Positions 49,301 to 62,000 of a stretch of DNA of 64,000 nt are shown piece after piece. A program made the translations under genes and the position numbers. The first letter of the stretch is position 1. Each line of letters begins with the position of its first letter. Under the pieces are notes generated by a model that did no database searches, was not told the DNA's origin, and saw only the letters and a program-made list of their open reading frames with translations. This DNA comes from Chrysoperla carnea (Eukaryota > Arthropoda > Insecta > Neuroptera > Chrysopidae). Location: the NCBI RefSeq assembly GCF_905475395.1, contig NC_058337.1:62950368-63014367 (forward strand), written 5' to 3'.

Positions 49301-52300
49301 CCTATTTAGCTTTATGAGTAATTTAATTTGTCACCATTCGTTCCTTATGTTCCCGGATCTTCTATGTAGATGCAGATCACCTGGACACATTGCACCCTTC
49401 TCTATCTTTTTTTCTTAAATGCACATTCATTACTTATTTTTACAAAGAGCAAAATACTTTGAAAGTTTCCATTCAGGAATGATAGTCATGAAATTTTATT
49501 ATCATTGTTTATTGAAAATTTATGTAAACGAAGTTATCGATAGAATAGGTAAGTTAAGAATTTAGTCATGTTTGTGTAATAATTTTTAACAACATGTTTG
49601 ATTGTTGATTTGGGTGCCATATTTATACTAAACATCATTTATAAGAAGTAATTTATAAGATTCTTTTTATATGTTTTGAATGTTTAAAATATAATTTCAA
49701 TCCTACTTATATGGAGATGTTTTATTTGTTTATAAAATTATTAACTTATTACTTCATGTATAATTCTAAGAAGTTTTTATAAATAATTTTCGTATAATAT
49801 GATTTCATTCATCTTAAAGTGCAATTATTATTCATTTTTCATGTAATTTATTTACCATACGGTGTCCGTAATTTTAGTTAATTTTTTTTTAAAATTAGAA
49901 ATATTTCATTAATATTAAATTGTTTTGGGTTGAATTCAGTATTTTTATTTCAATTACTTTTTAATAAATTATCTATATATTTAGTTTCAGTGAAAAATGA
50001 TTAAAAATTGTATTATACATAAAAAATTACTTTTAGATTAGATTACTTTTAACAAAGTCTAAAATTGAACTTTTCAGTAATTAGAACAGGCTCTGGATGA
50101 AGTTGATTGTGCAAAATATGAGTACCGCATTTTGTTAATTGATTTTTGATGAGAAAAGCTTATAGATTAATATTGTGAATCTTGCCAGAAATCGTATTGG
50201 TCCAATTTTTGTAGGTATACCCCCCCCCCTCTCCAAAGAAACAGTTAAATGACATTTTTTTGAATCAAGTAAAAGTTACTATTGATTCTATGGGTTATTT
50301 AACGTCAAAAAGGCTCTTTATGATTTTTTGTAAATTCTTCGTTTTCGAGATATTAACAGTTTAATGTTTGGAAAAACTCCAAAAAGGCCATTTTAAAAGC
50401 TGAAAAACCGGGCATAAAATTAGATTTTTGAGTTTATCAAAATTTTAAAATAATGTTTGAACATCCTTTAATAAAATTCTGAAGAGTAATACAGGTTACT
50501 TCATTCTAGAGGCTCATTTTTCAATTCTTAAGAAAATGTTTAATTCCATTATTAACAAAGATGTTCAAACATTATTTTCAAAATTTGATAAGCTCTAAAA
50601 TATATTTTTAAGACCCGTTTTTTAGCTTTTAAAATGACGTTTTTGGAGTTTTTCCAAACATTAAACTGTTAATATCTCGAAAACGAAGAAGTTTACGAAA
50701 AAATCACAAAGAGCCTTTTTCACGTTAAATAACCCATAGAATCAAGAGTAACTTTTACTTGATTCAAAAAAAATGTCATTTAACTGTTTCTTTGGAGAAG
50801 GGGTACTCATATTTTGCCCACTCAACCCCATCCAGCGCCTGTTCTAAATGTTTCCAAATTTATTTTATACATTTTTTTGAATCCTTAAATAGTGATGTCG
50901 ATTCACCTTAATATAGTATTAGAGTCGGTAACTACCTTACAATAAATTAGCTCACATAACTCACATGTAGTGGAATTTGGCCAATACAAGCTTGCAAGAA
51001 AGATCAGGTGCAGGGGCGTTTGTGTATTTTTTCGGACCTCGGGCTCATTCTTCTTAGGGGCCTGCCTAATTACTCAATTAGTTGCGCATTTGGCCCAAAA
51101 AACTGTTTCCTGTTTAGACTACAGCCCATGCTAAAAATTTTCGGGTGAAATGATATCATGTTGAAAAGGATGCTCCTATATGTAAAAGTAAGTTTACCAT
51201 ACCGTCAATTTTACGCGATTCAGTATAGGTATTGAATGTCACGGGTACGAATGGGAAGTTACGGTGGAGTATTTTTGTACGATCTTCTTCCGTGTGCTAG
51301 AACCTTATAAAAAAAAATGACGGAAAACCTAGCATCTCTGCTTTTGTACGGCAGCCGGTGCAGCCGCTTGGTTTAGTGTTTGTACATACAAACGCCAACC
51401 GTACGACATTAATGCAAAATAAATTGACAGGTTATCTGTGGTTATGATATTAGACGAAGAAACGAAGGAATAAAGTTTGAAAAATTTGAGCAGTAAGTCG
51501 GATTTGAATGCGGTTTTCGGCATTCGATACGTTAGAATGTCAGGAAATATTGTGGCCTAGTCTGATTTAGAAGAAATTAAAAATATGCAATTTGCATAAT
51601 TAATATGCATTTTGAATTGGCCGTTAATATTAAATTCACAATTCGGTTAATAGTGATGAAAATGATATCAAACTTGCTAAACGGGGGTTTTTAGGGCTGA
51701 ACACGAATATTGTGACAGAATTGGTCTCAGTGGTACCTGGTGAAATGGTATCCCCATCACCTCCTGGAGTTTTCGAGAAATTCGTCATATAATCAGTCCA
51801 AACTTGTTACTCGGGGGCTTTCGGATGGTTGGTTGCCAAACTGTACTTATAATAATATATCACTATAATTTTATTATATTCTTAAAATACACGTCTTCTC
51901 CACTTAAGTGGTATCATATTTTTGAGCAACGTATCCTTTCCATTTAAATGATAACATTTTATTGAAGAATTTGTGTAGTTGAAAACTACGCTTGTCATCA
52001 AAAGTTGTATGCATGAGTGTAGCTACTTAGAGTTTCCAAATTTACAGAAGGCATGTACATTTTTCTTCTACATATGCTGTAATTTTTATTTGATTATTTT
52101 TCATTGAATTTCGAACTTAAAATGGTATATTAAACATCTAGAGAGCAAACAAAAGTGAATGTCTCAGATCTCATGTTCATTATACAAACATGAAATCTGA
52201 GACATTCTTTACTTGCTCGCGTGGTGTGTGTATATACTATTTTTCTGCTCGACGGAGGTAAATTTCAAAACAATATTTTATATTATTAAATAATCTAAAT

Positions 52301-53148
52301 ATCAACTTAAGATTTGATACAATGATAAAAGAATTAGGACATTATTTTATATAAATATTTTTTTTGTTTTGTTTAGTTTAAACTTTCAAAAAAAATAATG
52401 ATTTTTGTTTTTTGAAACAAGTTTTATGGTATTTCAATTTAAAATCTTCTTACAAAAGTTTGACTGTGCTCAAAATTGTCAAATATAAGTTAATTTCTTT
52501 ACCTTTACCTGGGCTAAGAGCACGAATTAATACTTACTTCACGAATAGATAATGAAGAATTAATTATTTTTTACTATATACGAGGTTTTCAAATCTGTCA
52601 TATGCAAAATTAGTCACTGGAATATATACTCAAAATTTTTTATTGCTGACATAGTTTTTCTCATTTTAAAAGATAAAAAAATTAATTTATGATTGAAAAG
52701 AAGAAAAAAGCTTCATATTTGAAGTGACGCCCCGCTTGGGGGCGGCAAGTAATTTTATCAAAATTTTATTGGAAAGATGAGAGGGAAAATGAAATTTGCG
52801 GTTTTCCGATTTTATTAGAATAATCAGATTCTATAACCTATAACCTGGACTCGTCATTTTGTTGTGTTTAATCTTTTTTTTCCGGAAGATGGGGCATAAT
52901 AAATTTCAATATTTCTGGTTTGTTTTTATTTTCTATTTTTAGCTGTTTTTTTTTAACAATGTTTGTGTGTGTGTCTGTGTGTGTGTTTTGTTAAATTTAA
53001 TAATGGTTTCTTATTATTTACCATATAATTATCATTTAAAATTTACGCATAATTTTTACATCTAGGATGTGGTCATATCGGAAGTTGATCTTGGACAACC
53101 CTGTGAAGAATGTAGTGACTGCCCAGGATACTCTCCGCATTCTTGGAG
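46395..53148 (+). CDS. PET/LIM-type protein, first two coding exons (Testin/LMCD1/Limpet class), partial
   Basis: Exons 46395-46439 and 53066-53148 join in phase 0 to 42 complete residues and end mid-codon; the gene continues past the right edge. Proteins of this class carry a Cys-rich N-terminal segment, a PET domain and several LIM zinc fingers and act at focal adhesions, muscle structures or in transcription. Seen: MNNVKRLPHDQYFEK, then DVVISEVDLGQPCEEC and CPGYSPHSW at 34-42. In Testin and LMCD1 the matching text is a C-x2-C-x3-C segment followed by a Gly-aromatic, His, Trp-Arg-Lys and Cys pairs. Here the spacing is C28-x2-C31-x2-C34, one residue shorter. No PET or LIM exon is in the window, so the assignment rests on this short motif; Limpet is the likeliest insect member. 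Confidence 0.6.
50081..50847. mobile_element. large foldback element with an insertion in one arm
   Basis: Ends TTAGAACAGGCTCTGGATG and its inverted counterpart (complement TTAGAACAGGCGCTGGATG). The arms (50081-50466 and 50560-50847) are highly similar: AAACAGTTAAATGACATTTT, AAACTCCAAAAA-type and TTAACAGTTTAATGTTTGG blocks face each other. The left arm is 98 bases longer, accounted for by a single insertion between GAGTACC and CTCTCCAAAG. The loop (50467-50559) is single copy. No transposase. Confidence 0.8.
52143..52218 (+). ncRNA. pre-miRNA-like hairpin in intron (candidate)
   Basis: About 76 nt folds on itself: GAGCA pairs with TGCTC at the base, AATGTCTCAGAT pairs perfectly with ATCTGAGACATT, and after one mismatch TCATGTT pairs with AACATGA around a 9-base loop (CATTATACA). 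Size and shape suit a microRNA precursor on the sense strand of the host intron. I do not recognise the arms as any known insect miRNA. A small decayed foldback element is the main alternative. Confidence 0.35.
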
Positions 53149-54670
53149 GTAAGTGTTGTTTATTAATATAATTTTTTTCGTGAAATGAAGTGAAAAATTA
53201 ATAAATACGTAAATAAATTAAGTATCTACATTATGACCTGTTTTTAGTATTTCTTTAGTGGTTTTTAGTTCATAAAGGTAGCTCGTACGTCTAGAATACA
53301 TTATATAGAATATTATATTAGAATTTATTAAAAAAAACTAAACCCCCATTTCCACTTTTGTTTATAACAATTGCAATTTTTGTAAGCGATATTTTATTTT
53401 TTTCAAAAATAATCTACATGCTATTCCGAATCGATTGATACCTTGTTCATAATTTTCCAGGACTAGTTTAGTAAATTTAATGAAAATCCTTAAGAAGTAT
53501 GGGTTGATTACAAATTCCAATCCCCGAAATTGTACAATATAGCATACAAATATTTAATAATGGTGACCAGCTTTGTGCCATCTGAAAGACTGTCGGACTC
53601 CAAGCCAAAACAGGCAATAAAATTTAGTTCCTGTCAATATAGATAAGAAATATTAGGATTAATAAAAATAAAGTTGTTTGGTTTTTAACCTTGACGGATT
53701 TACTTATTAACTCCCTATAATTCTTTCCTACGATACGATATATCGAAAATATCGATGTTTTTGACTGATATATCGTTAAACATCGGTACAATATTTCGCT
53801 AACTAAGTCAATTGTTTGTTATGAGCAAATTATAGCATCTATAATCTTGCAATAGGCAACCCAAAATAATTGAGTGGGGCAGCCAATAGAAGCATGTGTC
53901 TGCAAAATGCAGACGGCTTATGCAGATGTGCACTACAGACATGCCACCGATTAAAGAATCCGCGCATTTGCCAAAGCAGCTAGACGTATATTTTATAGTA
54001 TCGAAAAGGCGTTAAAGTCTTAAAATTTAAGGTAATAAAACTTAAAACACTTTAATTTATAGTTAAAACGGATCGACATTAATTTAAAAATATAAGAATT
54101 TTTCCGAGTCAATAACTTTATTATTCAAAATATTTTTCAAATGAGTAATTTTTTCTAATAAAAATAATTATGAACTTGACAAAATTTTGTTATTAGTTGA
54201 TCTATAAATATGTATTTTGATATATAAATTTCAAACAAAAAGTGAAATGACCTTTTCAATTTCAGAAACATTTTCAACAAATAACTTATCACAATTTCTG
54301 TAAACATTATTCGTTTACAGAAATTTATAAAAATTAAACATCTTCGGGACCCTGCGTATAATAATAGTTTGAAGCAAATGTTAGAAAGTATTGATGGAAA
54401 TAAACTCATAAAATTTTATTTAAATACAAACTTTATAAAATTTTTTTGTGTTTAAAAAAAGATTTACATCATGTTTTTCGTAAAAAAATTTTGGTATTCA
54501 GGTGGTAATAAAATTTTCTTTATAATGTCCTTAAAAATTTATATATATTTATGTTTTTTTTTTAGTATAGTTTATACAGCTTCATACGTGGCAAAATTTT
54601 TTAATTTAAACTTTTTGAAAGCATCGCCCATCAAGATTGATAAAAGTGCCATTTCTTACCACTTCTTGTG

Positions 54671-55101
54671 CCACTCTTAGATGCCTAACATATACCATTA
54701 TGAAAGAATTAAACCAAGATTCCCACAATTCCTACAATGTAATCAGAATAATCAGGTAATATTACGAAAAGTGGCCATCAAATAGATTTGCGTACCCAAC
54801 ACGCTCTAATTTTTCTTCATCATGCCTATATACTTTTAAGAGTAGTTCCAAATTTGGATCCCACTCTTAGATGCCTAACATATACCATGACGAAAGAAAA
54901 ACATAGAATGTACTATCACAATAGCATTTAATTCTCATGGTAAAACCAAGATTGCCACAATTCCTACAATGTTATCAGAATAATCAGGCAATATTATGAA
55001 AAGTGGTAATCAAATAGATTAGCGTATCTAACAAGCCTTAGTTTTTCTTCATCATGCATACCTACTTTTAAGAGTAGTTCCAAATTTGGATTTTTTGATT
55101 A
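54671..55101. repeat. tandem duplication, two copies
   Basis: Both copies run from CCACTCTTAGATGCCTAACA to TTTAAGAGTAGTTCCAAATT plus TGGAT. Copy 1 (54671-54860) is about 190 bp; copy 2 (54861-55101) is about 50 bp longer because of an extra segment around 54900-54945. The copies abut directly. Confidence 0.75.
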
Positions 55102-56494
55102 CATATTCTCTATAGATTAGTGATTCCAAAACTTTTTGGTCTCGTAGAGACATTTTCTAGTTCTTCATTATTTAGATAGACCCCCTACCTAATAATGCCG
55201 AATTAAGAATGCGCGAGACCCGTAACAAGTTGTTCCAGTTGGTCATTTTTTGTAATCGTGAATTTACTGTCCATCCTTTTTTCGTTTATGGGACGTCCTT
55301 TACAAAAAACATTCGCGCATCCGTTCCCATTTATACATCATTACAATTTTTTACCTTTTAATCTTTGTTAAACCACCACCAGCCCCTTTTGTCGGCGCGT
55401 TTGCCAAAAATTTTTTTTGCTTCGTCTGTGTGACTCTCAATTATACGATTCTGTTTGCTTGTAGAATGATTTATTCTCATATTCTTATTTTCGATATCAC
55501 ACAGACCTCTTTCTATTCCCATTGACCCTCTATTCTTATTTTCACTACCATAGACTTCTTTCGCCTTTCAATCGACTCCAAGGGGTCGACATCGACCACT
55601 TTGGATGGTTTTACTAAGACTGTCCAAAAGATAAACAACTATTGCATATGTGCATGTGCTATAAACATTGCGATGGTACTTTATCCGTGAAGGTTACTAT
55701 ATTAACCCAAAAACGATTGCATAATTAATTTAGTTTTTTTGAATTTTTAATACTTATTTATATTCTTCGCTGTATGATATTTTAATACATTTCATGTGCT
55801 TAGAGAGAAAGTAGTGTTAGGTTAATTAAACATAATTATATCCGAATATATACGGTTAGCAAATTTTTATGAATATTATTCACTGAAAAAAATTGAAATA
55901 AAACAAACAAAATAATAATTTTTAAATAACCGTTTTACCTAAATTTATTAATTATTTGCTGTGTTACTAAAAACAATCAAAATTTATGTAAATAACAAAA
56001 TCACTACAAGGAAAAACATGAATATTGAACTTATATGCTTGAGTTAAGAATGTATGAGCATGACAAAAATTTTTGATTTAAAGGCCCAAATATACGTGGT
56101 TAAACTTTCAGCTTAGGTATCCATATAAATTTTTTTACGAAAATTTTCACTTGGAACGAATAAAAACAAGGGCAGGGTAGATTTAGGATTGAAATTATTT
56201 TTATATTATTTTTAACTTTGATGATGAATTTTATTATAACTTCATGAATGTAGTCGAAAAATAAAAATAAATATTTTCGATATCTGCTTTAGTTTTCGAA
56301 ATTTTGAAAGCTGAATAATTAAAGAAAAATTTCAGTTTTCAATATTTTGAAAATTTCGCCAGATATCGAAAAATTTTATTCATTCTTTTCGTCTTATATC
56401 GTCACTATCAAAATTGAACAAATATTTTAATTAGGAAAGAGTCTTCAAAAGCTTAAAGGGTTGATAAATGCGGTGTATATATGTATTTAATAAA

Positions 56495-57415
56495 ACCCTA
56501 CTTAATTTGGGTCAAAATATTTAAATTTGTGATCAAAATTAACCTAGCTCTAATAGGTTTCAAGAATGTGGAGTCCCTGGTCTCGAAATATGAAGCACAT
56601 ATGTAATAGCTAGCGAAAAACTGATATCACAGTTGAAAAGAAGGACCCAAAATTAGTGGGTTTCACAAAAAATTCCAATAAGATCGCATGAAATTTGCCT
56701 ATGTTATTAAAAAAATAGAATTTTTTTAACTTCATGACGTCATCAGAATCCAAAATATTTAATTATGCTCGATCACATCCAAATTTTATCCAATTTTGAT
56801 TAACCAAGTAATCCTACCAATGTAATCCTACTGAATTTGAGCCATTCTTTTTAAATTTGCAATCAAAATTAACCTAGCTCTAATAGGTTTCGAGAATGTG
56901 GAGTCCTGATCTCGAAATGAAGCACATATGAGATAGCTAGCGAAAAACTTATATCACAGCGGAAAAGAATGACCAAAAATTAGTGGGTTTCAAAAAAAAT
57001 TTCAAATAAGATCGAATCAAATTTGCCTATGTTATTAAAAAAATAGAATTTTTTAACTTTATGACGTCATCAGAATCCAAAATATTTAATTTTGCTCTAT
57101 CACATCTAAATTTTATCCAATTTTGATAAACCAAGCATGTAATCCTACTTAATTTGGGCCATTCTTTTCAAATTTGTGATCAAAATTAACGTAGCTTGTG
57201 AGCTTCAAATTTGTGATCAATACATAGGTTCCAAGAATGTGGAGTCCTGGTCCCGGTCCCGGAATGAAGCACATAACTGATAGCTAGCGAAAAACTGATC
57301 ACAGCTTAAAAGAATGACCCATAATTAGTGGGTTTCAAAAATTTCAATGAGTTCGGATCAAATTTGCCTATGTTATAAAAAAAAATCGAATTTTTTAGCT
57401 TTATGACGATAACAT
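56495..57415. repeat. tandem array, three units of about 320 bp
   Basis: Units at about 56495-56822, 56823-57140 and 57141-57415, with period 317-330 bp judged from the repeated AACCTAGCTCTAATAGGTTT (third unit altered). Shared markers: AGAATGTGGAGTCC, GATAGCTAGCGAAAAACT, ATTAGTGGGTTTC, TTTGCCTATGTTAT. The first two units contain a perfect TGACGTCA (56735-56742 and 57062-57069). The third is truncated and more diverged. Confidence 0.8.
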
Positions 57416-57639
57416 ACAAGATGCTGACATACATATAACAATTTATGTCACTTGTCGACTCAGGGAGTTTGCTTTTATTTTTTTTAATGTCTATTATTAA
57501 AAGTTATTTCGGAGTTCGAAGAATTCTCTTAGAAGTATTTTTTTCTACATAATATGATATTTATAATATTGTAAATTAATGAGCGCATTTTTCATGATTC
57601 TTTACTAACTTTCTGTTTTACGTATAAAACATACTTTTT

Positions 57640-57860
57640 GTTAGCGCTTCAAAAAATAAACAACTTTTGTTGGAAACTTTTTTTCCTAAACATCACTGTT
57701 TACCCGTGTGAGCGCAAATTGTGTATGTATTATATGAGAATATCAGTTATAAATGTGTGACATGTATGTATGTGTGATGTGGCAAAGTAATCAATACTGT
57801 CTATACATGGTATTTCAACAATTAACTCAGTCAATTGTTTGTTTTCACTTGTTTATTTAT
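57640..57860 (+). repeat. dispersed repeat family A, right-end fragment
   Basis: Carries AAATAAACAACTTTTGTTGG, CTGTTTACCCGTGTGAGCGC and the shared end with CTGTCTATACATGGTATTTC and CAACAATTAACTCAGTCAAT. Only the right-hand part of the element is present, so it was truncated at its left end. Confidence 0.65.
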
Positions 57861-58139
57861 CAACTTGTACCAGCCATTCGAAGAAGGTAAAACTAACATT
57901 CGAAGGGGAACAATATTTAAATTAGATAAAATAATTATTCATGTCAATTAATTTAAATCACGCTGTGTTTGTTAATTTAAACTCAGGGATATATATTTAG
58001 ATAATAATGGGTTCAAATTGGGTCTTGAAACACACATATTATCATCTGTATTGAATAGAATACATGCTTAAAATAATTTATACTCTAGTGGGACGGCAGA
58101 CTGAAAAAATTGTGCGTGATAAAAGCATAAAGTTTTCAT

Positions 58140-58425
58140 TACATTGTTATCATTACATAGTATGAAACAAAGTCACTTCCTGTTGGCTGCCTGCCTGCTT
58201 CTTTATATGCTTAGATCTTTAAAACTATGCAACGGATTTTAATGCGTTCTAATAGATAGAGTGATTCAAGAGAAAGGCATGTATAATATACTTCTAATGT
58301 AATGTCGACTTACTTCTAATGTGATGTCGTAAATAAACACATTTTTGTATTTAAAGACATTCTGTAGTATATTTAGTATCAACATTGCACCCGTGCGAAG
58401 GCGGAGCGAGTCGCTAGCTATATTG
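58140..58425. repeat. relic of a widespread arthropod repeat
   Basis: Runs from TAGTATGAAACAAAGTCACT through TGCTTAGATCTTTAAAACTA and CAACGGATTTTAATGCGTTC to TTGCACCCGTGCGAAGGCGG and the tail GAGCGAGTCGCTAGCT. From memory, strings of this type occur in many insect genomes. No coding content. Confidence 0.5.
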
Positions 58426-58716
58426 ATAAAATCAAAATTCAGATCAAGGTAAACCTACCCTTATTGCATTAGGTAATGAATATTTTATGAATACCAAAAC
58501 CGATACATAATTTTTTAAAATTTGCTATGGTTGTCGCCCCGCAGCTCTGCAACGCCATGCGTAATTAATAATTATTTCATTAAATTTTATTCCTTATCGA
58601 GTTTATATTATATTTCATTTTAAATTTAGCTAATGATATTACGAACACGACTTAACGTTGTCGCGATTTGAATCTCAATAATTGAGTAAAGAGTAATTTA
58701 CCCACATCAGTTTCCT

Positions 58717-59046
58717 TATACCATGTGTGTTTGTACCATCTAGGCATATACATATCTGTAGTATGACAGAATACATCCGTTTATAGTAATGCATCTAAGC
58801 GAGAGGTATTATATACATGTGCTGTAAGACTACAGATACGATACGACAGATCTTCTGTTGTATGCAGTGATTATTGATGAACTTACTAGTTATCTGTAAC
58901 TAAAAGACTCCCACTCTCCAAGCGTCTTCCAACTAATGTTCAATACATGTATATAATACCTCTCGCTTAGATGCATTACTAAACGGATGTATTCTGTCAT
59001 ACTACAGATATGCATATGCCTAGATGGTACAAACACACATGGTATA
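58717..59046. mobile_element. MITE-like element with long terminal inverted repeats
   Basis: Left arm 58717-58821 and right arm 58944-59046 are nearly perfect inverted copies, from TATACCATGTGTGTTTGTAC inwards to CGAGAGGTATTATATACATG; I count only a few differences, including a small indel. The 122-base centre is single copy. The outermost TATA at both sides could include a TA target duplication. No open frame. Confidence 0.85.
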
Positions 59047-62000
59047 TTATTATAGGCTGTTTGATAACTTCATAAAAACATTGAAGGAGGTTGTGCTAGA
59101 GCTTATCTTCAAACTTATTTGACCAATAAACGGGGGTCCATAACGTACGATGTTCGAGTTGGCGTAGTTTTTAACTTTTTCACCCTTTTTTAGTAAATAT
59201 TGTGTGCCATACAAAAAGTATGGCGTTTTGAGCAAATGAATTTCTTTTTCTAAAAGGTATTAAGTTAGTCACTCGGTCGATCTCTATTGGGATCTTGTAC
59301 TAATACCATTATAAGAAATTAAAGCACTTTCTACGATTAAACGCTTAAGTAAAATTTGGCAGGTATTTTAAAATCCGTGTAATTTTGCGTGCTGATATTT
59401 TAGATTTAATTGGTGATATTTACATTGGCATATTTGTTGAAAAAAAAAGTATAACTATCGCTATGTTCATAATTAAATTCACTACGCAAGAACTGTATAA
59501 CTTTAGCAATCATCTTGGGTTAGGCGGTTAAATATCTTGAAACCAAAGGCTTGCTTGAAGGGTCCGGGTGGCCTAAGAGTGTTAACAGTTATCTTCAGTT
59601 GAGTTTTGTCTAAACGTAACCAACTTCGCGTTCCATACATGAAATTGTTCTTTTACACAATTTTGTAAATACACTCTTGCAAATCTCGAGAATGATTTTT
59701 TGAACCGCTTCCCTTATTAGGTTATTAGGTATCTGTACTAAATGGTCTACATTTCTAAATGAACATTAACATTCCTATCGAACTTTTTCAATTTCTGACA
59801 CCCTGTACATTCGATGTCAAAAGTGAATAGAAGAATTTAAATATTTTCGAAAACCAAGATTTTTATAAAGAATAACTTTTTTTCATAAACTCTATACTAA
59901 AAAGTTTTCCATATGGAGGCATCTTAAGTGAAGACACTGTATATAATCACCACAGAAATTAAACTCTTTAAAAATATTAACCCTTTAAAAATAATATTGA
60001 TCTGACCTTTAAGGGTTATATTCTCCATGACTCGTTTCTATAAGTGACACGATAGATAGACAAAAAAAACGATAACATTTTTTAAACAAATAAATGTATA
60101 TATTTCATTAAACGGAAACAAATTGTAATGGATCGACCAAACGGACAACAGACGTATATTAAACCAAGCCTTTTTTCTTGCTGTTTGTTGATATATTTTA
60201 GTGATATTCGAACGAGGTAGTTAATGACGGTAGTAAGAGGAGGATGCCCTTGTCATCACATAACCCGTTGTTTGTCAATCACAGTTTGGATTGATCTATT
60301 TTGATTATATGTGTTTGCGTGTCTAACTTTTTTTATTCTTTATAGAATTTCTAAACAACCTATTGTTTCTACTTTTAAATTCCATTTATTAGAATAAATT
60401 GTGTGGTCCAGTCTATCAGCTCTCGAGTTTTTATTATGTTGTTTTAGATTTTAGATTTTAAATCCCATTAAAAAAAATTGAAAGTTATTGTAATTGAGTC
60501 AAGCAAGGCAATGAAATTTGAACATTTGGTGGTGTGGCTACACATCATTAAACAATAACATTAAAAAATATCTATAATGCGCTGAATGCGCCTAGGTCTA
60601 AGGGTCACAAAGTATCCTAGTAAAGCTCCTAAAAAAGCATTAACGACAACAATTACATTAAGATTGTAACATCACGTCAAGCCAACCGGTGTGGGATTTT
60701 TTTAACTTGAAATATTATAATTTTTATTCAACCTTGGTTTTTTTTATTTCGGAGGATATTGTTGTTCAGGTATTTTTTATATTGCACATTTTATACCTTA
60801 GCTAGTTCTAGAGCTAAATAGTGACCTGTTTATATTGTATTAGGAGATGGATGAAGATTTCTAAAATTTTTGTTTTAGTGTATGACCACATATAACTTTT
60901 TACAGAGTAGTTTGAATTCGATAATTCTTTTTTTTATTGGATAGAGGATACTTTGAATTTGTTACAACATAAGTTTGAAAAATTGTTTCGCCAAGGGTAA
61001 AAAAAGAAAAATGATCATGATTCATCGGGAACCGATTCTTATGTGTGTTCGTTACCCCATTTCTCGGCCACTTGTGGAGCGATATTGTTTAATAATTGTT
61101 TCATAAAAATCAGTTCAGCAATTTTTAAGACATGAACTAATACGTGTAACTTATTATTACGATGCTAACGTTTATTATGAACGAAGACAGACCTAAACAC
61201 ACTAAAAAGTATATAATTACTTTTAAAAAATAGAACTGATGCAAAATTCATAAAAAAGTAAAAAATAATTCTAGAGTATTGACCCCATAACCATATTCTT
61301 AGCTAAAAATCAATTTATTTGCGCCAACTGCAAAGCGTAATTGCTCTTAAGGCAATTATTGATTGAAGTCGCTACTTTAGAATTTACTTTTTTGTGCATT
61401 TTTATTTTTTGCAAAACATTTTTATTTATGTGTATTGTTTACTTTTTAGTTAGTTCCCTTGTACTAAGTAAAGGAAGTATTATAATCGAGAAAAAATTCC
61501 CTGTAGTTTAACGGAAATATCCATTTTGAGCACCTTTGAATCCATTCGGACTAATTTCAGTGATGTTCAAGATAGGTATTTATCTATCTTATTCATTTAT
61601 AACAAAATTTAAGGAAAAAGTAGTTTTATTAAAGTTGTTTTTAAGCGTCAGTTATTTCTGGGTAAAAATTAATTATCAAATAAGAAACTGAAACTTATCT
61701 TTCAATGAATCCATTTCGACTAAACTATCGTAATTTAGTCATGTAGTACACACATACGATTTAATTTGAATAAATACAATTTTTGTAAAGTAATAGTATT
61801 TTTTGTAAAACTCCAAATATAGTAATTTTGACACCTTATAATATATGGTTCCATTGTCACTATAAAATTTAAGTGGATTCTTATAATTGTAATAAAATAT
61901 TATTCACAGTTGGAATCAAATTACGCTTTAATGTCATCGCTATGCCTTTACAATTGCGTTAAATACAATTATTTAAACATGAAATATAACATCTATAGAT

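Larger units (their letters stand above)
46440..53065 (+). other. 6.6 kb first intron of the PET/LIM-type gene
   Basis: Starts GTAAGA and ends TTACATCTAG. Contains a perfect 13-base hairpin (47888-47924), a large foldback element (50081-50847), a pre-miRNA-like hairpin (52143-52218) and a GT-rich tract (about 52966-52988). The open frames at 48750-49055 and 51329-51523 (both minus) show no domains. Confidence 0.6.

Noticed and set aside
55110-55620. Possible second hAT-like element (CCAAAACTTTTTGGTC near its left end and CCACTTTGGATGG near its right)
   Set aside because: Ends match each other too poorly and no target duplication is visible.
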